Below are positions 9,031-17,138 of a stretch of 64,000 nucleotides of DNA, piece by piece. This stretch comes from Streptomyces sp. C10-9-1 (GTDB lineage Bacteria > Actinomycetota > Actinomycetes > Streptomycetales > Streptomycetaceae): assembly GCF_024497955.1 (NCBI RefSeq), contig NZ_JANHKP010000015.1, positions 1 to 64,000 of the forward strand. Reading direction: 5' to 3'. The notes below the pieces were generated by a model. That model ran no database searches. It was not told the origin of the DNA and saw nothing but the letters and a program-made list of their open reading frames with translations. Every line of letters starts with the position of its first letter. The first letter of the stretch is position 1. The position numbers and the translations under genes are program-made.

Positions 9031-10986
9031 GTGGGGCTCTTCCTCCCCTCCGTCCGTGCGATCGCACAGGCGTACCTCTCCCGGCACCCCGGGGAACTCC
9101 GGTCCTTAGCCGGGCTCCTGGCCCACCTGGCGGCCCCGGCCGGGACCGCCGGGCCCTCCGGCCCGCGGGGCCGCTGCGCCCGTCTTGCGCCCCTCACCTG
9201 CACGGCCGTCGTCGTGGACCGCGACCGCCGGGTCCTGCACACCCTCCGCGGCGGAACACCGTGCCTGCCCGCGCCGTGCGTCCCCGTCGAGGCGGCCGAC
9301 CGGCACCTGGCGGACGCGGCACTGCGCGGGCTCTCGGCGGAGACCGGCATCCTGCCCGGGGACCTGTGCCTGACGCCCCGGCGACTCCGGGAACCGCTGG
9401 ACATCGCCGTGCACGACGTCGACGCCGATCCGGGGACGGGCGAACCCGGCCGCCGCCGCTACGACTTCCGGTTCCTGTTCCCCCTGGTGCCCGGCTGCTC
9501 CGTGCACCGGGCGCCGACCGGGGCCGACGGAGGGGGCGCCCGGTGGCTCCCCCTGTCCGAGGTGGCCTGCCCGGCGCTCCGGGCGAAGCTCCCCACGGCC
9601 GGCACCGGGGGGCGCGGTGCGCATACGCCGCCCGAGGCGCCCGTCGCCGCACGTCCCGCCCGCGAGGGCCGCGACCGCTCCCCGGCACGGGTGCGCGAGG
9701 CCCGCCCGGCCGCCGCGGAGCGGGGGGTTCCGCCCCTGCGGCGCGGCGACACCCGGCCGAGGCGCCGAGCTGACGGGTCCCTGCACCCGCTCGCCGCCGC
9801 CGAGGGGACGGCGCACCCGGCGCCGGGCTCCGCCCCGGCGCCCTCCGCCGTCGGGAGGAGCACGGCCCCCGGCGCGGGGGACGTGGCGGTCCCGCTGCCC
9901 GTCGCCCGCGGGCGCGGCCCCGGCGCCGCGGGCACCGAGGACGCCGGGCCGCACCGGCCCTCCACCGCCGTCGTGCCGGATGGGGTGCGACCCGGCCGGT
10001 GGGGCGGCGTCCGGGCAGCCACCCCCGAGGACGCCGAGGCGATCGTCCGGATGCGCTCGGCGCACATCCTGGCGGAGCCCCTGAGCGAGGAGTGGATCCG
10101 GCGGTGCGCGACCGAACTGGCCCCGCGCCTGGGCCCGGCGGGCGACGCGCGGGCCTTCGTCGTCGACGCGCCGGACGGTGCGCTGGCCTCCTGCGCCCTC
10201 GGTCTGGTCCACTCCGCCCTGCCGACGCCCGACCGCCCCCGGGGGCTGGCCGCCCGGCTCCACATCGTGGCCACCCGCCCGGACCTGAGACGCCGGGGCT
10301 GCGCGCGTGCCGCGGTGTCCGCACTCGTGGACCACCTCGCCGAGAAGGAACACGTCACCCTGTTCGAGGTCGACGCCAGCGTCGAGGCGGCTCCGCTCTA
10401 CCGGGAGCTGGGCTTCACGGGGAGCCCGGTGTCGATGCGGATGACCCGTCCCGAGCCTCCCGCCGCCGACGGCGCCTCCGGGCACGGCAGCGGCTGGATG
10501 CCCCCGGAGCGGTACGCCGAGACGGTGCTGAAGGCCACCGCGTTCGCCTGCGTCTACTACACCGACGAGGACGACCGGCCGCTCCAGCTGCACTCCGTCT
10601 ACTCGCCCGCCCATCCGTGGCAGTTGGTCGGCGGCACGATGGACCCGGGCGAGCGGCCCTGGGAGACGGCCGTGCGCGAGTGCCGGGAGGAGACCGGCCT
10701 CACCCCGCCGTCCCCTCCCCGCCTCCTGGCCACCGTCTACGGGCTGCCCGGGGCCGGCTGGCCCTACAGCAGCCTGGGCACGGTCTTCGACGGCGGGCGG
10801 CTCACCCCGGCGCAGATCCGGGGCATCGTCCTGGACCCGCGGGAGCATGACGAGGTGCGGGTCCTGCCCCTGGACGGGTGGCGGGCGCTGATGCCGCCCG
10901 GGGACTTCGCCCGCCTGAGCGCGGTGGAGAGGGCACGGCGGACGGGCGAGGCGGCGTACTTCGGCACCTGGGACTGGGAGGAGTGA
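9031..10986 (+). CDS. Nudix-GNAT-Nudix fusion protein
   Basis: The start chosen is GTG 9031, behind AAAGAAAGGTG; the frame is open far upstream, but that part is low-complexity. The 651-residue product has three folded parts. Residues about 45-190 resemble a Nudix domain (CTAVVVDRDRRVLHT, LADAALRGLSAETG) whose box lacks the RE and EE metal ligands. A disordered linker spans about 195-320. A GNAT acetyltransferase domain covers about 325-475 (VRAATPEDAEAIVRM; acetyl-CoA loop RPDLRRRGCARAAV). A C-terminal Nudix hydrolase has an intact box (GGTMDPGE...RECREETGL) and a conserved VYSPAHPWQLVGG approach. Likely roles are acetylation of a small amine and hydrolysis of a nucleoside-diphosphate-linked substrate; neither substrate is known. 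Confidence 0.85.
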   Translation: MGLFLPSVRAIAQAYLSRHPGELRSLAGLLAHLAAPAGTAGPSGPRGRCARLAPLTCTAVVVDRDRRVLHTLRGGTPCLPAPCVPVEAADRHLADAALRGLSAETGILPGDLCLTPRRLREPLDIAVHDVDADPGTGEPGRRRYDFRFLFPLVPGCSVHRAPTGADGGGARWLPLSEVACPALRAKLPTAGTGGRGAHTPPEAPVAARPAREGRDRSPARVREARPAAAERGVPPLRRGDTRPRRRADGSLHPLAAAEGTAHPAPGSAPAPSAVGRSTAPGAGDVAVPLPVARGRGPGAAGTEDAGPHRPSTAVVPDGVRPGRWGGVRAATPEDAEAIVRMRSAHILAEPLSEEWIRRCATELAPRLGPAGDARAFVVDAPDGALASCALGLVHSALPTPDRPRGLAARLHIVATRPDLRRRGCARAAVSALVDHLAEKEHVTLFEVDASVEAAPLYRELGFTGSPVSMRMTRPEPPAADGASGHGSGWMPPERYAETVLKATAFACVYYTDEDDRPLQLHSVYSPAHPWQLVGGTMDPGERPWETAVRECREETGLTPPSPPRLLATVYGLPGAGWPYSSLGTVFDGGRLTPAQIRGIVLDPREHDEVRVLPLDGWRALMPPGDFARLSAVERARRTGEAAYFGTWDWEE

Positions 10987-11028
10987 GCCGTCGCCCGGCT
11001 CCGGCGCACCCGGCGGCCCGGTCCCGGC

Positions 11029-11056
11029 GCGCGGACGGCGGCGACGCCGTCCGCGC
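11029..11056. terminator. 12-bp stem hairpin between convergent genes
   Basis: Positions 11029-11040 and 11045-11056 are perfect complements with a GCGA loop. The hairpin lies between the end of the Nudix-GNAT gene (10986) and the end of the LytTR regulator gene (11065), so it can serve both. Confidence 0.65.
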
Positions 11057-11064
11057 CCGGGCCG

Positions 11065-11874
11065 TCAGGCGCCGCGGCCCTGGGAGGTCCTGGCGCGGGG
11101 CAGCATCAGCAGGTCGCGCAGCTGGCGTGCGTGGCGGCGGCTGACGGCCAGTTCGGCGCTGCCGACGCGGACGGTCGTGGCACCGGCGTCCAGGCGCAGT
11201 TCGTCGATCCGCGCGAGGGCGACCAGGTGGCTGCGGTGGATGCGGACGAAGCCCCGGGAGGCCCAGCGCTCCTCCAGGGTGGACAGCGGGATGCGCACCA
11301 GATGGCTTCCGTCCGCCGTGTGCAGGCGGGCGTAGTCGCCCTGGGCCTCCACGTAGGAGATGTCGTCGACCGGGACGAAGCGGGTGACCCCGCCGAGTTC
11401 CACCGCGATCTGGTCGCCGCCCGGCCCGGGGACGACCGCCGGGGCACCGCCCCTGCGCACGGCGCCTGCCGGCTCCCGCTGGGCGGCCACCAGTTCGCCG
11501 ACCCGGCGGACCGCCTCGGCGAGGCGTTCGCGGCGCACCGGTTTCAGCACGTAGTCGACGGCCTTGAGGTCGAATGCCTGCACGGCGAAGCCCTCGTGGG
11601 CGGTGACGAAGACGATCTGCGGCGGGCGGGCGAAGCCGGCCAGCAGCCTGGCCACGTCGAGGCCGGTCAGCCCGGCCATGTGGATGTCGAGGAACACCAC
11701 GTCGACGGACTCGTCGCCGTCCGGCCCCGCCTCCAGCGCCCGGCCGATCCGCCGCAGGGCCTCGGTGGCGTCGGTGGCGCCCTCGGCGGTGCGCACCCGC
11801 GGGTCCGCCCTCAGGAGGTAGAGCAGTTCCTCCAGCGCCGGTCTCTCGTCGTCGACGGCCAGTACGCGCAGCAT
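11065..11874 (-). CDS. LytTR-family response regulator
   Basis: The 269-residue protein starts at ATG 11874; an upstream in-frame ATG (12045) would overlap the divergent anti-sigma start and has no receiver homology. The receiver domain (1-120) shows the acidic pair VDDE, the phospho-acceptor Asp63 in VFLDIHM, and the Lys of DYVLKPV. A LytTR DNA-binding domain spans about 150-255 (DDISYVEAQGDYARLHT, FVRIHRSHLVAL). It is the natural partner of the LytS kinase at 4703-5926, about 5 kb away on the same strand with the Nudix-GNAT gene (opposite strand) and the symporter pair between them. It probably controls the symporter operon. Confidence 0.9.
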   Translation of the reverse strand: MLRVLAVDDERPALEELLYLLRADPRVRTAEGATDATEALRRIGRALEAGPDGDESVDVVFLDIHMAGLTGLDVARLLAGFARPPQIVFVTAHEGFAVQAFDLKAVDYVLKPVRRERLAEAVRRVGELVAAQREPAGAVRRGGAPAVVPGPGGDQIAVELGGVTRFVPVDDISYVEAQGDYARLHTADGSHLVRIPLSTLEERWASRGFVRIHRSHLVALARIDELRLDAGATTVRVGSAELAVSRRHARQLRDLLMLPRARTSQGRGA

Positions 11875-12043
11875 GGAGCGGAGTGTAGGGCCTGCGGCGC
11901 GGGGGCCGCGGCCCGTGTCGCGGCGAGGGGCGAAACGGGGTCCCCGGACTCGTGTGCACGACGCCGTCGGCGCATTGAGCAGGGGCCGGGGTCGCTGCGT
12001 ATAGCAGAGTGACCGGCCGTAACACCAGGAATCGAGGATCGCC

Positions 12044-12718
12044 ATGACCCGCCAGGAGCCGCACCGCGATGTGGCCGCCTACGCGCTGGGTGTCCTGGAA
12101 CCCGGGGACGCGATCCGCTTCGAGGAGCATCTCGCCGGGTGCATGCGGTGCACCGTGCAGCTGACGGACTTCACCGCCATGGCGGACGCCCTGCGCGAGC
12201 TGGCCGAGCCCGGAGGGCTGCCCACCGCGCCCTCCCCCGAGGTGCTGGACCGGCTGACCGGGCGGGTGCGGGCGCAGCGGCGCAGGGCCGGGCGGCGGCG
12301 GTGGGCCGTGGGCGCCGCCGCGGCGGCGCTGGTCGTGGCGCTCCCCGTGGCCGTGGTCGCCGTCCACGGGCCGGGCGCACCGGCCGTGCCGGTGCAGCGG
12401 GTGGCGGCCTCCGACCCGGTCTCGGGGGTGCGGGCCTCGGTGGCGCTGGCGGACCACGGCTGGGGCACCTCGGTGGCGATGCGGCTCAGCGACCTGCCCG
12501 GCCCCCGGACCTGCCGGCTGGTCGCCGTGGGCACCGACGGCGCGGAGTACCCCGTGCTCAGCTGGCGGGTGCCGGAGTCGGGCTACGGGATCGACGGCGC
12601 CTCCGGCTCCGCCGGGCCGCTGGAGATCGCCGGGGGCACGATGCTGCGCTCGGCCGAGATCGGGCGGTGGGAGGTCCGGGGCGAGAACGGAGAGCGCCTG
12701 CTGTCGATCGGCGGCTGA
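12044..12718 (+). CDS. zinc-finger anti-sigma factor, RskA-like
   Basis: The 224-residue protein begins with an anti-sigma zinc-binding helix bundle (H-x3-C-x2-C seen as EEHLAGCMRC, residues about 29-38), then one membrane helix at about 90-110 (GAAAAALVVALPVAVVAV). An extracytoplasmic C-terminal domain of about 110 residues follows, as in RskA-type regulators. Such proteins hold an ECF sigma factor at the membrane until proteolysis releases it. GAGGATCGCC precedes the ATG. No sigma gene is adjacent; the only ECF factor in the window is at 3389, and the two genes share a CGTATA...GTGAC upstream element. Pairing of the two is a reasonable guess only. Confidence 0.82.
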   Translation: MTRQEPHRDVAAYALGVLEPGDAIRFEEHLAGCMRCTVQLTDFTAMADALRELAEPGGLPTAPSPEVLDRLTGRVRAQRRRAGRRRWAVGAAAAALVVALPVAVVAVHGPGAPAVPVQRVAASDPVSGVRASVALADHGWGTSVAMRLSDLPGPRTCRLVAVGTDGAEYPVLSWRVPESGYGIDGASGSAGPLEIAGGTMLRSAEIGRWEVRGENGERLLSIGG

Positions 12719-12799
12719 TCCCGGCGGGCTGGTGCGGGGGCCACGCACCGGAGCGGAGGCCGCGGCACGGCGGGCGAGCGGAGGCCCCGGGCCCGGCGG

Positions 12800-13660
12800 T
12801 CACTTCAGCAGGCGGGAGAGCCTGCGGTCGGCCAGCGGCCTCCCGCCGGTCTGGCAGGTCGGGCAGTACTGGAGCGAGGAGTCGCTGAACGACACCTCCC
12901 GGACGGTGTCCCCGCAGACGGGGCACGGCTGCCCGGTGCGTCCGTGGACGCGCATGCCGCTCCGCTTCTCCGCCTTCAGCCGGCCCGCCGCGGTGCCCCG
13001 GGAGCGCGCGACGGCCTCGCCGAGCGTGGCGCGCAGGCTGGCGTGGAGGGTGCGCAGCTCGTCCTCGTCGAGGTTCTGCACCGGTTTGAACGGCGACATC
13101 CGGGCCGCGTGGAGGATCTCGTCGCTGTAGGCGTTCCCGATCCCGGCGATCAGCGTCTGGTCGCGCAGGGCGCCCTTGATCCTCCGGCGCTCTCCGGAGA
13201 GCAGTGCGGTGAAGGCCGCCAGGTCGAAGGAGTCGGCGAGCGGATCGGGCCCCAGGGCGGCGATCGCCGGGACCTCCCCGGGGCTGCGGACGAGGTGGAC
13301 GGCCATCCTCTTGGTGGTGCCCGCCTCGGTGAGGTCGAAGCCGCTGCCGTCGTCGAGGACGACCCGCAGCGCCAGCGGCCCCCGGCCCGGACGCGGGGGT
13401 GCCTCGGGAACGCGGTCCTGCCAGCGCACCCATCCCGCCCGGGCGAGGTGGACCACCAGATGGAGTTCCCCCGCGGTGACGTCCAGCCACTTGCCGTGGC
13501 GGTCCACGGCCGTGACCGGTGCCCCCTCGATCGCCGGGAGCGGCGGGTCGTAGGTCTTGAGCACGCTGACGGCGGCGGGGAGGGCGCGGGCGACGGACCG
13601 TCCGGCCAGGTGCGCGGCGAGGAAGCCGCGCAGCGCCTCCACCTCGGGCAGTTCGGGCAT
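12800..13660 (-). CDS. Fpg/Nei-family DNA glycosylase
   Basis: The start at ATG 13660 gives the canonical MPELPEVEAL N-terminus, where Pro2 is the catalytic Schiff-base residue and Glu3 the proton donor, and is preceded by GGTGGAGG. The 286-residue protein has the conserved Lys in SVLKTYDPP, the H2TH region with GIGNAYSDEILH, and a C-terminal zinc finger (CPVCG...CPTC). These bifunctional glycosylase/AP-lyases excise oxidised bases in base-excision repair. Length and zinc finger are typical for an actinobacterial Fpg/Nei paralogue. Whether it prefers 8-oxoguanine or oxidised pyrimidines cannot be told. It converges on the anti-sigma gene. Confidence 0.92.
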   Translation of the reverse strand: MPELPEVEALRGFLAAHLAGRSVARALPAAVSVLKTYDPPLPAIEGAPVTAVDRHGKWLDVTAGELHLVVHLARAGWVRWQDRVPEAPPRPGRGPLALRVVLDDGSGFDLTEAGTTKRMAVHLVRSPGEVPAIAALGPDPLADSFDLAAFTALLSGERRRIKGALRDQTLIAGIGNAYSDEILHAARMSPFKPVQNLDEDELRTLHASLRATLGEAVARSRGTAAGRLKAEKRSGMRVHGRTGQPCPVCGDTVREVSFSDSSLQYCPTCQTGGRPLADRRLSRLLK

Positions 13661-13714
13661 GCCTCCACCCTGCCGCACGGCGGTGGGCGGCGCGAGGCAC
13701 GGGCGGGGCGGCCG

Positions 13715-15787
13715 TCAGCGGTGGTCCCGCTCCGGGACGGCGAACTCGCACCACACGCACTTGCCGCTGCCGCGCGACTCCACGCCCCAGGTGTCGGACA
13801 ACCGGTCGACGAGCATCAGCCCGCGCCCCGAGACCCCGGATTCCCCCGCCTCCCTGCGCCGCGGCAGGGCACTGGAGCGGTCCTCCACCTCCACCCGGAG
13901 CAGGCGCCGGGGACCGGACAGCACCCGCACGGTCACGATGGCTCCGCCGTCGGTGTGCATCAGGGCGTTGGTGACGAGTTCGTCCGCGGCCAGCTCGATC
14001 TCGTCGGCCCGCTCCCTCGCCCCCCAGGCCCGTACCGCGGCGCGGACCATGTGCCGGGCCGAGCGCAGCGCCTCGGGGTCGTTCTGGGCCACGTGCTGCT
14101 GGAGGCGTCCGCCCGCCTGCGGCGCGAAGGTGCCCTTGCGGCGCAGGAGCAGCAGGGCCACGTCGTCGTCCCCGCCGCGCTCGTCCACGACCTCGCAGAG
14201 CCGGTCGGCGAGCAGCTGCAGGTCGCGGGGGCCGTCGTGGACGAGGGCGGCGAGCAGGCGCATCCCGTCGTCGAGGTCGGCGCCGGGCTGCTCCACCAGC
14301 CCGTCGGTGTAGAGCAGCAGGGTCTGGCCGGGGTCGAGCTCGACGGTGGTGACCGGGTACTCCAGCCGGCGGAACTCCGCGGACAGCCCGAGCGGGAGCC
14401 CGCCCTGCACGGGCAGTCTGCGGGGGCTGCCGTCCTGGTCGCGGACGAGCGGGTCGACGTGCCCGGCGCGCACCAGCTGGACGACGCCGGTGGTCAGGTC
14501 CACCTCGGCGTAGGTGCAGGTGGCGAAGCGGTCGGTGTCCAGCTCGTGGAGGAAGACGGAGGCGCGGGCCATCACCGTGGCCGGGGTGTGGCCCTCGGCG
14601 GCGTAGGCCCGCAGCACGATCCGCAGCTGCCCCATGACCGCGGCCGCGTGGGTGTCGTGCCCCTGGACGTCGCCGATCACGGCGCCGACACGGCCTCCGG
14701 GCAGGGGGATGACGTCGTACCAGTCGCCGCCGATGTCCCGCCCGAGCCGTGCCGAGCGGTAGCGCACCGCGATCTGCGCACCGGCGACCTCCGGGATGCG
14801 GCGGGGCAGCATCGCCTGCTGGAGGCCCTCGGCGAGATCGTGCTCCTGCTCGTACAGGACGGCGCGCTGGAGGCTCTGCGCGATGCTGCTGCCGAGGGCG
14901 ACCAGGAGGTTCCGCTCGTCGGAGGTGAAGCCCTCCTTGTCGCGGTAGAGCAGGCCGAGCGCGCCGATGGGGCGGGCCTGGGCGATGAGCGGGAGGTAGG
15001 CGGCGGCGGACACGCCCAGGCCCTTGATGTGCGGCCACAGGACCGGGTAGGAGGCGGCGAAGTCCTCTGCCGACTCGATGAAGCGGGGGGCGAGGGTCCG
15101 CACCACCTCGCTCATCGGGTACTGCTCGTCGACCCGGGTCCACCGGGTGCCGGGGACGAAGGACTCCTCCGGGCCCTCGGCGACCAGGTGGATGCGCCCG
15201 GACTCCAGGAGGCCCATCACCAGGCTGGTCGCCCCCAGGTGCTCCAGACCCTGCGAGCCGCGGAGCAGGGCGATGACGTCCTCGACGGTGCGGGCGTGCG
15301 CGAGGGCGGCGGTGGTGGACTCCACGACGCTGGTCTGGCGGCGGCGGTCGGCGTCGAGGCCCATGCGCGCGGCGGAGTCGGCGAGTTCCTGGGTGGCGTC
15401 CCGGACGATGCCGGTGATGCGCACCGGGCGGCCGCCCGCGTCGCGCCGGACGCGGGCCTGGGTGTGGGTCCAGCGCAGGCTCCCGTCCTTGCGCCGGACG
15501 CGGAAGTAGGCGCCGTAGTGCTCCGCCCCGCGCTTGAGCGCCTGGGTCACGAGGGTGTCCAGGCGGACGGCCTCGTCCGCGGGCACCCTGGGGGCGAGGC
15601 CGTCGGGCCGGCCGTTGAACTCCTCGGGGCGCAGGTCGAACAGGGCGAGACCGACGGGGTCGAGGTGCAGGAGACCGCTGCCCAGGTCCCAGTCGAAGGT
15701 GCCCATGCGAGTGAGACTCAGAGTCGTCTCCGCGCGTGCCGGCCAGTCGTCGGGAAGCGACAGGGCACCCGCTGCCCGATCAGCCAT
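13715..15787 (-). CDS. PAS-GAF-SpoIIE phosphatase with HATPase domain
   Basis: The 690-residue protein has a PAS domain (about 25-135, with the PAC-type GSLRWTHTQARVRRDAGG), a GAF domain (about 150-310), and a PP2C/SpoIIE serine phosphatase (about 335-550; metal-binding GGDWYDVI, GDVQGHD, YTDGLVE, GDDDVALL). A C-terminal RsbW-like ATPase (about 560-690) carries AADELVTNALMH and GRGLMLV. Streptomyces has many such proteins; they switch partner anti-sigma/anti-anti-sigma proteins in response to signals bound by PAS or GAF. No partner gene is adjacent. The ribosome site before ATG 15787 is weak. No membrane segment is seen, so it should be cytoplasmic. Confidence 0.92.
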   Translation of the reverse strand: MADRAAGALSLPDDWPARAETTLSLTRMGTFDWDLGSGLLHLDPVGLALFDLRPEEFNGRPDGLAPRVPADEAVRLDTLVTQALKRGAEHYGAYFRVRRKDGSLRWTHTQARVRRDAGGRPVRITGIVRDATQELADSAARMGLDADRRRQTSVVESTTAALAHARTVEDVIALLRGSQGLEHLGATSLVMGLLESGRIHLVAEGPEESFVPGTRWTRVDEQYPMSEVVRTLAPRFIESAEDFAASYPVLWPHIKGLGVSAAAYLPLIAQARPIGALGLLYRDKEGFTSDERNLLVALGSSIAQSLQRAVLYEQEHDLAEGLQQAMLPRRIPEVAGAQIAVRYRSARLGRDIGGDWYDVIPLPGGRVGAVIGDVQGHDTHAAAVMGQLRIVLRAYAAEGHTPATVMARASVFLHELDTDRFATCTYAEVDLTTGVVQLVRAGHVDPLVRDQDGSPRRLPVQGGLPLGLSAEFRRLEYPVTTVELDPGQTLLLYTDGLVEQPGADLDDGMRLLAALVHDGPRDLQLLADRLCEVVDERGGDDDVALLLLRRKGTFAPQAGGRLQQHVAQNDPEALRSARHMVRAAVRAWGARERADEIELAADELVTNALMHTDGGAIVTVRVLSGPRRLLRVEVEDRSSALPRRREAGESGVSGRGLMLVDRLSDTWGVESRGSGKCVWCEFAVPERDHR

Positions 15788-15844
15788 GCAGCCACTCTGC
15801 CATCATTTGCCGCTTCCCACGACCGGATCCGGTGCCCGGGCGGG

Positions 15845-16930
15845 TCACCCCGGGGAGTACCCGGAGGCGTAGGGGTCGGAGGCGGGCGGAAGCGGGACGT
15901 CCGGGAGGACGGGTGGGGCGTCGGGGCCGTCCGGCAGCGGGTCGGGGACCGGGGCGGCGTCCGGCTGCGGGGCCGCGTCCGGCTGCGGGGGCGGGACGTC
16001 GGCGGGCGGGAGGGGGTCGTACACGGGCGCGTCGGGGAGCGGCGCCTCGGGGGCCTGCCCGGCCGGCGCGGACCCAGTGTCGCCCGGGGCCGCGGGCGCC
16101 GGGACGGCCCCGGCGTCGGGCCCGGCGAGGGCGGGGTCGGCGAACACCTCCCCGGCGGCCACCGGCGGCAGCACCTCCGGCCGGGCGTCCTCCTCGCCCC
16201 CGGTGCCCGAGGGCCGCTCGATCCAGCTGCTGTCGGCGGTGCTCACGAGGAGCAGGCTGCTGACGACCTGCTCGGCGGGTTTGACGACGATCGCCTGGTC
16301 GGGGCGGTAGCGGTCCCAGGGCCGGCCGCGCGGGACGACGGCGCGTTCGGCGGGGACGGGCGGCCCCAGGGGGCTCGCGTCGGCGCAGCGCACGCGGGGG
16401 GCGCCGAAGTGGTCCACGAGCACGGCCGTCCCCGCCTGCAGGACGCCCTGGTGGGCGCGGTTGCCGCCGTCGGTGAGGCGGTGTCCGGTGATCCGGGTGT
16501 CGGCCCGCAGGACGACCGGTGTCAGGCCGCGCAGGAAGGCGGCGACGTCTTCGTGCTCGACTTCCGCCGCGGTGGCGAAGGCACGGCCCTCGGACCGGTC
16601 GGCGGACAGGTGGCGCGTCAGGGCGGGGACGTCGCAGCTCGCCCGCTCCGGCAGGCCGCCGTACAGGCCGGGGGCGGCGCCGGACAGCGTCCGCAGGGTG
16701 GTGCCCCCGCCGGAGGGGCTGGCGGGGGCGGCGGTGACGGCGGGCGGGGCGAAGGCGGGCGCGGGGACCGCTGCGGAGGGGGCGTAGGCGCCCGCGCCGC
16801 GGGCGCCGGCCGGCTGGAGGAGCAGCTCCTCCGGTCCGGGCGGGGCGTCCGTGCCACCGCAACCGGCGGCGAGGAGTCCCACCCACGCCGTGGCGGCCGC
16901 CACGGACAGTCGCTGCATCGGTGCGCGCAC
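15845..16930 (-). CDS. DUF6777-type lipoprotein
   Basis: I place the start at GTG 16930 because GGAG lies at good spacing; an ATG four codons later is the alternative. A lipoprotein signal is clear: LLAAGC, with the lipidated Cys near residue 23. The middle region (about 100-260: SCDVPALTRHL, TPVVLRADTRITGH, LQAGTAVLVDHFGAPRVRC) matches what I recall of the DUF6777 family of streptomycete lipoproteins. The C-terminal 110 residues are a Pro/Asp/Ala-rich, probably disordered tail with repeated PDAAP units. It should be anchored to the outer face of the membrane. Function unknown. Confidence 0.8.
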   Translation of the reverse strand: MRAPMQRLSVAAATAWVGLLAAGCGGTDAPPGPEELLLQPAGARGAGAYAPSAAVPAPAFAPPAVTAAPASPSGGGTTLRTLSGAAPGLYGGLPERASCDVPALTRHLSADRSEGRAFATAAEVEHEDVAAFLRGLTPVVLRADTRITGHRLTDGGNRAHQGVLQAGTAVLVDHFGAPRVRCADASPLGPPVPAERAVVPRGRPWDRYRPDQAIVVKPAEQVVSSLLLVSTADSSWIERPSGTGGEEDARPEVLPPVAAGEVFADPALAGPDAGAVPAPAAPGDTGSAPAGQAPEAPLPDAPVYDPLPPADVPPPQPDAAPQPDAAPVPDPLPDGPDAPPVLPDVPLPPASDPYASGYSPG

Positions 16931-17063
16931 CTCGTTCTCCCTCAGCTCTGCGTCCCTCGCTCCGCCTGCGGCGGACGGCGGGCCTCCCGCCCGCGGACCG
17001 GCTCCCGGGCCGGGCGCACCGTCCACACCTCAAGTTCTGACGGATCTTCAGCCAGGACGCGAC

Positions 17064-17121
17064 TTGAACGCGTTCAATCCAACCCGTAGGCTCACCGCCG
17101 AAAGCAGTTGAACACGTTCAA
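17064..17121 (+). promoter_or_regulatory. promoter bracketed by two TTGAAC-N2-GTTCAA operators
   Basis: Two copies of the inverted repeat TTGAAC-N2-GTTCAA occur at 17064-17077 (a perfect 14-bp palindrome) and 17108-17121. The left half of the first copy reads as a -35 box (TTGAAC), and 17 bp later 17087-17092 (TAGGCT) reads as a -10. The first operator covers the -35, and the second would lie just after the start of transcription, a layout expected for repression by a TetR-type dimer. The controlled unit is the YndJ-DUF1990-lipase maturation factor group. No regulator gene is adjacent. Confidence 0.7.
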
Positions 17122-17138
17122 CAGGGGGGTGGGGTGCC

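Noticed and set aside
12944..17089. Long plus-strand open frame across the glycosylase and phosphatase genes
   Set aside because: No motifs, and it covers several well-supported minus-strand genes; a shadow of codon bias.
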